From Chalara sp. BL73 (lineage: Eukaryota > Ascomycota > Leotiomycetes > Helotiales): a stretch of DNA of 64,000 nt. Of this stretch, positions 57,402-64,000 are shown piece by piece. The notes under the pieces are model-generated. The model saw only the letters and a program-made list of their open reading frames with translations. It did not search any database and was not told the origin of the DNA. The stretch covers positions 1 to 64,000 of the forward strand of contig CAKJVC010000069.1 in NCBI GenBank assembly GCA_918026815.1. Direction: 5' to 3'. Positions within the stretch are counted from its first letter, which is position 1. Every line of letters starts with the position of its first letter. The position numbers and the translations under genes were made by a program.

Positions 57402-60206
57402 CTACCACCAATCGCCGGCCCCAGCCATTTGCTGGCCTCGGCTGTCACCATTGGGTGCAGTGGGCTCGAACTGGAAGTCTCGGACTAGAGCGTCCCAGCT
57501 ATCCCAGTTGACCTCACCCTCAATGCCCTGCATATCCAAATCCAGCAACGCGCTATCATCCATCAGCCAGGGCGTTTGTTGTATTGTCTCTTGCTGCTGC
57601 TCCTGCTGCTGCGGAACACGTGGCTGCACCTGGGATTGAACCTGGGAATGGTTCTGACTTTGCGTAGGCTGCTCTACTTTGCTCGTGTTCTGAGAGAGAG
57701 GCAGCCTATTGTAGCTGCTATTGTAAGCAGACTCTGCGATCGTGAACGAATTCGCAAACCGATCCGCTGCAGAAGGCATCACTGTGCTGTTCAGTTGCGC
57801 TATGAATGAGTCCTTCTTCGCAGCGATGGCAGAATTCGCAAATGGTCCAATCGGAGGCGGGCGAAGATGCTTCATGTCCATGCCTATATCTTGGTTGTTC
57901 TGACTGTTTGCCATATTCTCCTCTCGCTTACGCCGCGCCTTCGCCATCAGTATCCGCATTGGCTGCCAGAGCATACCCGTTTTTGTCTTTGAGACCGCAC
58001 CTTCCCAATTTGCGAATAACCCATCAATGGCACTCCAAGCACGGTTTACGACAATGGAATTATCCCTCGTGGACAGCTCGCCAAGAATGAAGGCGATGGC
58101 GTGCCATTGAGTGTAGGTATGGAATAGCCAGCCCCATTGTTTTGTGCTGGATTCTGATTCTAAAGCTCGAGAGTACTCAATCGTTTCAATACTTGACATG
58201 AAGAGACTATCCCTGACGTCCTGCGACAAGCCGTTTGATTTGCCAGGCTGGGTATATTGGTGATATATTATTAGTTTCATCTTCGCCATAACCAATCGCG
58301 CAACTATTGCGGCAACCCAAAATAATGGCCCGGCATCTAACTCTCAGGTTAGCATCGACACTCTATTAGAAATACGTTTTTGAAGTTTTTGCACCGTGCG
58401 ACAAAGCATGGTCGTCCGGGAAATTGGAGAAATTCAATCCCACGAACTAGCGTGTAGAATTACATACCTGTACAATATTGAAGATATTTTCTTTCAAGTC
58501 TATCAGCAGTCTCCTTGACTGCACGTTCCTTATCCTCGATTGTCCACGGGCTTACCATCTTGTTACAAATACCTTTTCGTGGAGGCACAAAACTCAGCTT
58601 TCTGCTAAGCGTACATATCTCGTAACGAATCAAACAGAATGTCATTTCAGAGACTCCAGATTTGGGCACAGGCATGTCAGTGGCACCTGGATCTAGGTCG
58701 CAGTCATTCAATGACAGAGGAAACTCTGTGTCGAATAACTGATCAATGATCGTTGGATCTGAACCGTGATCATCAGATGCTCGAATATCCAGGATGCAAA
58801 TATTCCACCAAAGTCTTCTTCGCATTTCTGTATCAAAAGGAGAGAGACCAAACTTGGAGCCATCGCGGTGGAGACCAAGTGATTGAGCAAGGCGTATTGC
58901 CAAACCTGTTAAAGACCATACAAATCGAGTATCATCGTGTCTCCGAACACAAACCAAGAAAAGCACAAACGCCTGGACAGTCACAATCTCATTAGTATTG
59001 AGAAAGCCGGCTCTAGCAAGAGCTTGTTCAGTCCCAAAACGATACTGCTTAATCAAAACATCCTTCGCAACGCCAAAATTGGTTCGTACCTAAAGTCGTT
59101 TAGCTATCAGTGTAGGATTTAGAGCAGCATTGGTAGCTTACTTCATCAGCATTCAAGGAGGTGATCGTGGAAAAATATATTGCGAACATTAATGCTTCCG
59201 TACTTGGACTTAGAGAATCTAGATTATGCTGAACTTCTTTTATGACTTTCTCCATCGTCGGTCTATGTACGATTTTGGTAAGCGGATTAACGTTTTCAAG
59301 AAAAGTTTGCCAGTAGAAAGGTATTTGGGACGGTAATGGATGAAGATCATGGAGATTCACGTCGGATGAGCTATAGCCCATGATAAAGCTCTGATGACCT
59401 GGCTCTGTCAAATTAGTGGTTGGTAGTGGCGGCAAATCTTCATTGTCCGACCGAATGTCGTTGTCTTCCAATATTTCACGGATGTCTTTCACTTCCTGCA
59501 AACATCAGTAGGCTTCCCAAACAAGGATCACTGCACGAACTTCAGTTATACTAGCCCAAAATGGGTTTGCAACATATTGGCTTTTGCCTTCATCTAGTAC
59601 CAGTGTGCCCATTGCTCCTTCAAGTGTGAACGTTGTCTTTGGCGGCCCTTCCCCAAGATTGAACGACCTGTTAATCCAGGCTCCTTTGCTCCCTTGATCC
59701 ATTCCGATTACCCGGACACTTTTTTTATGCGACTCAGAGTTCGGATCACTGTCTCGATGGGAGTTATCACTCCCTCCAGGCGAGTGTTTGATCCCGTCGA
59801 TCTCAATCTGGCCGCTGAGTTCTTGCACCACGTTTTCCAGCCGATGCAGTCGCTTTATAAGCTGCGCCTCCCGCTCGCTCACAGGTTTACCTCCTTCTCT
59901 TGGTCTTCGAGGCGCGCGGCCTGGTGCTGGGTAGATGCATTCTACCTGATTCTTGGAGCAATTCGTACAAGGAACTTTCTTGTCACACTTGACCTTCCTC
60001 CGTCTGCAGGTTACGCATGACCGTACACTCAAGCCATGACCAAGGGGAGGAGGCTGTGGAGGCTTCTTCTCTGGAGGCCTCTTCTCTTGAGGGCTTTGAG
60101 GCGTCGAACCCGATCCAGAAGTAGAGTAGGTGGGAGCTGACGGATTCGGTGGGGCAAAGTCAGGTATCTGAGGATACCCTGAATAATTCGCGTATGAGTC
60201 GCTCAT
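57402..60206 (-). CDS. Zn(II)2Cys6 transcription factor with fungal-specific TF domain
   Basis: Four exons: 59541-60206, 59142-59495, 58468-59089 and 57402-58336, introns 45, 52 and 131 nt; 858 residues. A Pro/Ser-rich N-terminus is followed by the zinc cluster Cys64, Cys67, Cys74, Cys80, Cys83, Cys90 (CVTCRRRKVKCDKKVPCTNC), spacing C-x2-C-x6-C-x5-C-x2-C-x6-C, then RAPRRPRE and a leucine-rich helix (EAQLIKRLHRLENVVQELSG). The fungal-specific domain shows IPFYWQTFLENVNPLTKIVH, GLAIRLAQSLGLHRDGSKFG and FDTEMRRRLWWNICILDIRA. The third join gives QYCTDAGPLFWVAAIVARLV. The tail has a Gln-rich stretch (PQQQEQQQETIQQ) and an acidic/Trp end. Intron 1 uses an unusual GTTCGT donor. The start ATG was chosen at MSDSYANYSGYP; target genes unknown. 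Confidence 0.9.
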
Positions 60207-61036
60207 CCTTGCGCGGTATTGCAATCGATACTCATGGATAATAATTAGATTGGTAAGGCTATGCCTTGATAGCACCACCAAAATGTGAAAAGGTTAGGTT
60301 GTGAAACATGACAGGAACAAAGAAGAGCTAAATTCTATGGTGGTTTACGGCTCCAATTACCGCCCTAGCCTTGTGATTTGATTATGATATGGACAGGGGC
60401 ATACAAACTCTAAAGTTACTCAGATTAGCTAGTTGTTTACACCAGCTAGAGAATTTATGACATACTCCCTTTGAGAGAAACGGCCCAAGGCGTTAAATCC
60501 GCAGTTTCACGGGGAATCCGCCAAACTGCTGCGGTAGGCCCGGAAGCATCGGTGTTGATGGTGGTCGTCACATGGCAAGGCTGGGAATGTAAGTATGCAA
60601 GCACAAGGCTGCGGATAATCCCCGTACTCGTTATATTGAGAGCCTTGTGATTCATCGAGCTTACTTGGCTAAAACATCACAGGGACTCGAACTGCTGTGA
60701 GTCCCGCAGCCCGGAACCTAAGGTCTAATGTTTATACCTACTTACCTCTAGCATTAGCTAAAGCCTTCATCTATCAAAAGGAGCAGGCTATCCTATGGAG
60801 CTATCTATCCTATTTGCAGTCGGCTTTCCCAGTCAAACCATATGCGACGGAAGCACTTCCTTCATCGTGATATAGGCTGCTTGTCCAAGTAAGAATGGTG
60901 ACCTGGATACATTAGACAGAATATCGGTTCAGGATCAAAATGCAGCTCGATCTTGAATGCATCAGACTACTTCGCGAGTCGCCATCACTCGCATTGCAAA
61001 GAAGCTGCGCTTTCCAACGGCTAGTCCTCTGGTTCA
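60207..61036. other. Intergenic region upstream of the second transcription factor
   Basis: Promoter of the transcription factor gene and 3' flank of VPS53. No further content recognised. Confidence 0.35.
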
Positions 61037-63617
61037 TCATCGGACTGTGTCGTCCACACTCCCGTTGCCATCTTTCCTTCCTCCAAAGCGTCCGAATCCA
61101 CTCATATCCCTCCTAAAGAATTTTCCAATACTCTTCAGATTTCCTTCCACGGCTCCTTTCGCGTCCTCGCTCATCAGTGGGCTTCCGACTCTCTCACCAG
61201 CTGCGCTCACGCCATCTCGGGCGGCACTGAAGAGCTTCTCCCCAAATCCAGCTGCATCAAATTTCTGTCCTCCCAAAGGCCCTATTCCTGCTATACCAAG
61301 ACCGCTACTGCCAAGACCGGAGGCATTCATCAAAGGCGTTAGCAATGGATTCGATTGTACAAGCTGGTCATTGGATTTAGAGTCACGATGTAGCCCAAAG
61401 AGCTCTACTAGGGAAGGCTGATCGATTTTCCGGACGCCTTTGAGTTCGAGTATTTTGCGGAAGTTGGTGTCGGAACGGTCACCAATGTGGATGAGGTATG
61501 CTTGGACAAGCCCTTCGGGAGGGAAAGGTCTTACTTGTATAGTTTTGAGAAGCGGGTCCAAACGAGCCATACTTTGATTTACGCGCTTTGTGAAATTGTT
61601 CTGTGTGGTTGTTGAAGTTTTAGAAATGATTGGCGAATGTGCCAAAAGTGTCGTTAATTCCTTAGTCAGTACGTATTTATCTAGTAGCATCTATGCCAAT
61701 TAGCGTATTCACCGAGATCAGGAAGCGAGTACACACTTGTTCTGCGCCAACCTCCGACACTGGCCTGCATTGCACAATATTAGCTATGTAGGTATTTGCC
61801 AAATTCTCGACAACATTGTCGCAAAAAGCACGGGCATATTGCTGTTTCCCCACGATAGCAAGAATTTCTTCTGCTTGACCATTCACATGTCGCAGAAGCT
61901 CTGCAACGTATGAGCTTTGGTCTCCTACACTATCCATTTTGCTCCAATTCGTGTTACGCATCTCCCTCCATGATGCCTCACAGCCAACCTCAACTCTTCG
62001 TACTAATGCCAGGACTGCAGCACTAGCGACGCCCATGAAAGTATCGGATTGCGAGGACAAGTCGACTTTGCTAGATAATTCATTGTCTATCCGCTTCTTG
62101 ACATTTTCTTCAAGCTGCTGTGTATTTGTATGCCAGTAGTCGGCTGTGTTCAGAACAAGAACCGTATTCTGAAGGCTGGGACCGCCAGGAGTTTGGAGGA
62201 AGTACAGTAAAACCTGTTGAGCATATTCATCCAAGTATTTGGCCAAAATTCTGGAAAGGTCAAGTAGCTTGTCACCAGTGGAGAGTTTTGCACATTGGGC
62301 CAGTGTTAGTTTGTAGAAGTGGAATAGTTCGATGGATGATGGTATGACTGCTTGGTTACTGAATTCTTCATCAGCTGATATAAGCGGTTGATTGCGGTAT
62401 TTTGGTATCATTGTGGCTAGTTGTCTGTCCTGGGACTCTACCCAGAGGCTTAGATATGGCTCAAAGGCTTCTGATATAGACCTGTCGAATGTATGCGGTT
62501 TTTCTTCCATCGAGCTGAGAGTGTCTATGCTCGCCCTTGGGTCGCTAGCAAACCTCTTCTCTAGGTTCTGCTCAAAATCCATCGTCTCCTGTAGACAACT
62601 TAATAGGAGATTAACATCGATCTTTGGTCCATCCGCTCTCCTCATGCTTCTCTCCAAAATACCTTTGAAATCATCCCTCGTCCCTTCACAGAAGGAATTC
62701 GCCAAAACTTCATTGACCCTCCAATGTACTGGAAATATTCCGACATGCTCATCGTCATAGGTCTTGAGCATTCTCTTAAACCAACTGTATCTCCGCCCGA
62801 TATTGTCGAGACTGCCGGCCTCATCATTGCCTCTAAAAACTTGTCGATACTCTCGTAAGTGCGTATTTACATACCACGTCACTAGTCTTGACCGAGCGTG
62901 CTCTCCCAAAGCATCAATTACCAGGCATGCTTCTGCTAGCGTCACTTTCTTGGTGCCCACCTCCCCTTTCGCAAATGCCATTTCAAAGTCTTCGCAAACT
63001 TGCTCTAGCAACTCTCTTTGTAATTCCGCCACATTTCGACTCAAGGTCGCGATCTGATTGATGCTTCGATAGCTATTGAAATGCTTCATCAATTGCAACA
63101 CTGCCTGCAATAAACTTGCGCATTCTCTATACTGTCTGGTTTTCGCTAATCCCCTCAGCTGCTCAAATGCAGTCGCAAGCATCTGTAATCGCTTCAAGGC
63201 CGTCATAGAAAGCGTAAGGTTGCGTTTCATGCCGTCTAGCATTCTTATATCTTTCGTCATGGAGGTAATGGTTTGCTCTGTTTCGAGAGCGCGTGTCCGC
63301 ACACTTTCAATCTTTCGGAATAGAGTCGCAAGTTCGGCTTTCGCAGATTGCATCCGTTGGAGGGAGGAATCGGAGCTATATGCCTGGTCGGCTACGAGGC
63401 CCGATATCGAGGTAGAGAGAACATTCTGATGGTGCTGGAGCGCTGCTGCAGTTTCTCCGACTGCACTTAGGGTAGATGGATGGGAGAATATCGTATTTAG
63501 GTGGTCAATTGGGTCGTAGTCAACTTGAAAGCGCAGTCGTTAGCTAGAGGAGGCTATAAAGAGGTTCAGAGGCCTACCAGCATCTAAGGGAGATGAGGCG
63601 GGAGACGCCCCATTCAT
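61037..63617 (-). CDS. VPS53: GARP complex subunit Vps53
   Basis: Exons 63578-63617, 61737-63523 and 61037-61690 with 54- and 46-nt introns; 826 residues. Vps53 is a subunit of the Golgi-associated retrograde protein tether, which captures endosome-derived vesicles at the trans-Golgi. The N-terminus (MNGASPAS...LDAVDYDPIDHLNTIF) needs the 13-codon first exon. Coiled-coil segments follow (LATLFRKIESVRTRALETEQ, MLDGMKRNLTLSMTALKRLQ), then the conserved FEQLRGLAKTRQYRECASLL and a long helical rod. The last join gives GAEQ/MLLDKYVLTKEL. The C-terminus has IHIGDRSDTNFRKILELKGV and a Gly/Ser-rich tail. Housekeeping gene with no oddities. Confidence 0.94.
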
Positions 63618-64000
63618 CGCGAAGAGAGTCAATTCTAGGGGGAAAGTGTTGTGAATGATTGTTTAGAGCATATAGATTCCATGAATCCGCTGTTTCAGTC
63701 AGACGAGAGGCTGCGCTTAGCACGTATTGTAAACTCTTGATCATTTGAGATGTGTTCTTGCATAAAATAATATCCCAGAAGTCATAATTTTTATGCAGGC
63801 TTGGCATATGGTAGCCAACCACGATGTCGAACATGTTGTCTAACATAATTTTATTCAAATTTAGTCTTAAACTATAAACGCGCCAAGATACATAAGGGTG
63901 ACTATCGGCTTGTTCTTTCTTCATTGCATACCTTGAGCCTACCTGTCAGTTCTCATAAGCACCATCTTGAGAAGGGCCATATGAATTCTCAAACCACTTC
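63618..64000. other. Right window edge, no supported gene
   Basis: Upstream of VPS53. A 116-codon minus frame at 63574-63924 overlaps the VPS53 first exon in another frame and shows no known motif. It may include the start of a neighbouring gene beyond the edge. Confidence 0.3.

Overview
The window is nuclear DNA of a filamentous ascomycete (Pezizomycotina; a leotiomycete is my guess from protein flavour, not proven). Evidence: genes are split by many short GT-AG introns (mostly 44-130 nt, often with a CTAAC/CTAAT-like branch site), two genes encode Zn(II)2Cys6 transcription factors, and there are fungal forms of KEX2, SNX4/ATG24, MDM38, WSS1 and VPS53. I rebuilt exon joins by reading frames across splice sites. 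Every multi-exon model below except the frameshifted first gene sums to a whole number of codons.

Layout. 0.3-8.4 kb: a compact group with a cytosolic UshA/5'-nucleotidase-like metallophosphatase (carrying an apparent one-base frameshift), an intronless fatty acyl-CoA reductase (FAR), an alkylglycerone-phosphate synthase (AGPS, ether-lipid synthesis) and, divergent from AGPS, an intronless DegT/DnrJ/EryC1-type PLP aminotransferase. FAR makes the fatty alcohol that AGPS uses, so two consecutive pathway steps lie side by side. This is the most interesting part of the window and may be a small ether-lipid or amino-ether-lipid cluster. 9.3-24 kb: mostly housekeeping genes: a DUF829 hydrolase, SNX4, the LETM1 protein MDM38, mitochondrial adenylate kinase, and a 1,562-residue PhoD-like phosphatase. 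25-33 kb: the proprotein convertase KEX2, a DUF2306 membrane protein, and a Ser/Thr-rich single-pass membrane protein.

34.6-37.3 kb: a decayed PEP-mutase/isocitrate-lyase-family pseudogene next to an intact WSS1-like DNA-protein-crosslink protease. 37.3-42.4 and 44.1-49.6 kb are gene-poor, with one Myb/SANT-like gene between them. 49.6-64 kb: a Zn(II)2Cys6 factor, a divergent 97-residue small gene, a secreted GH5 exo-1,3-beta-glucanase with a KEX2-type pro-site, a second Zn(II)2Cys6 factor, and the GARP subunit VPS53.

Limits: no similarity search was possible. Family names rest on remembered motifs; start codons and splice sites are inferred by eye.
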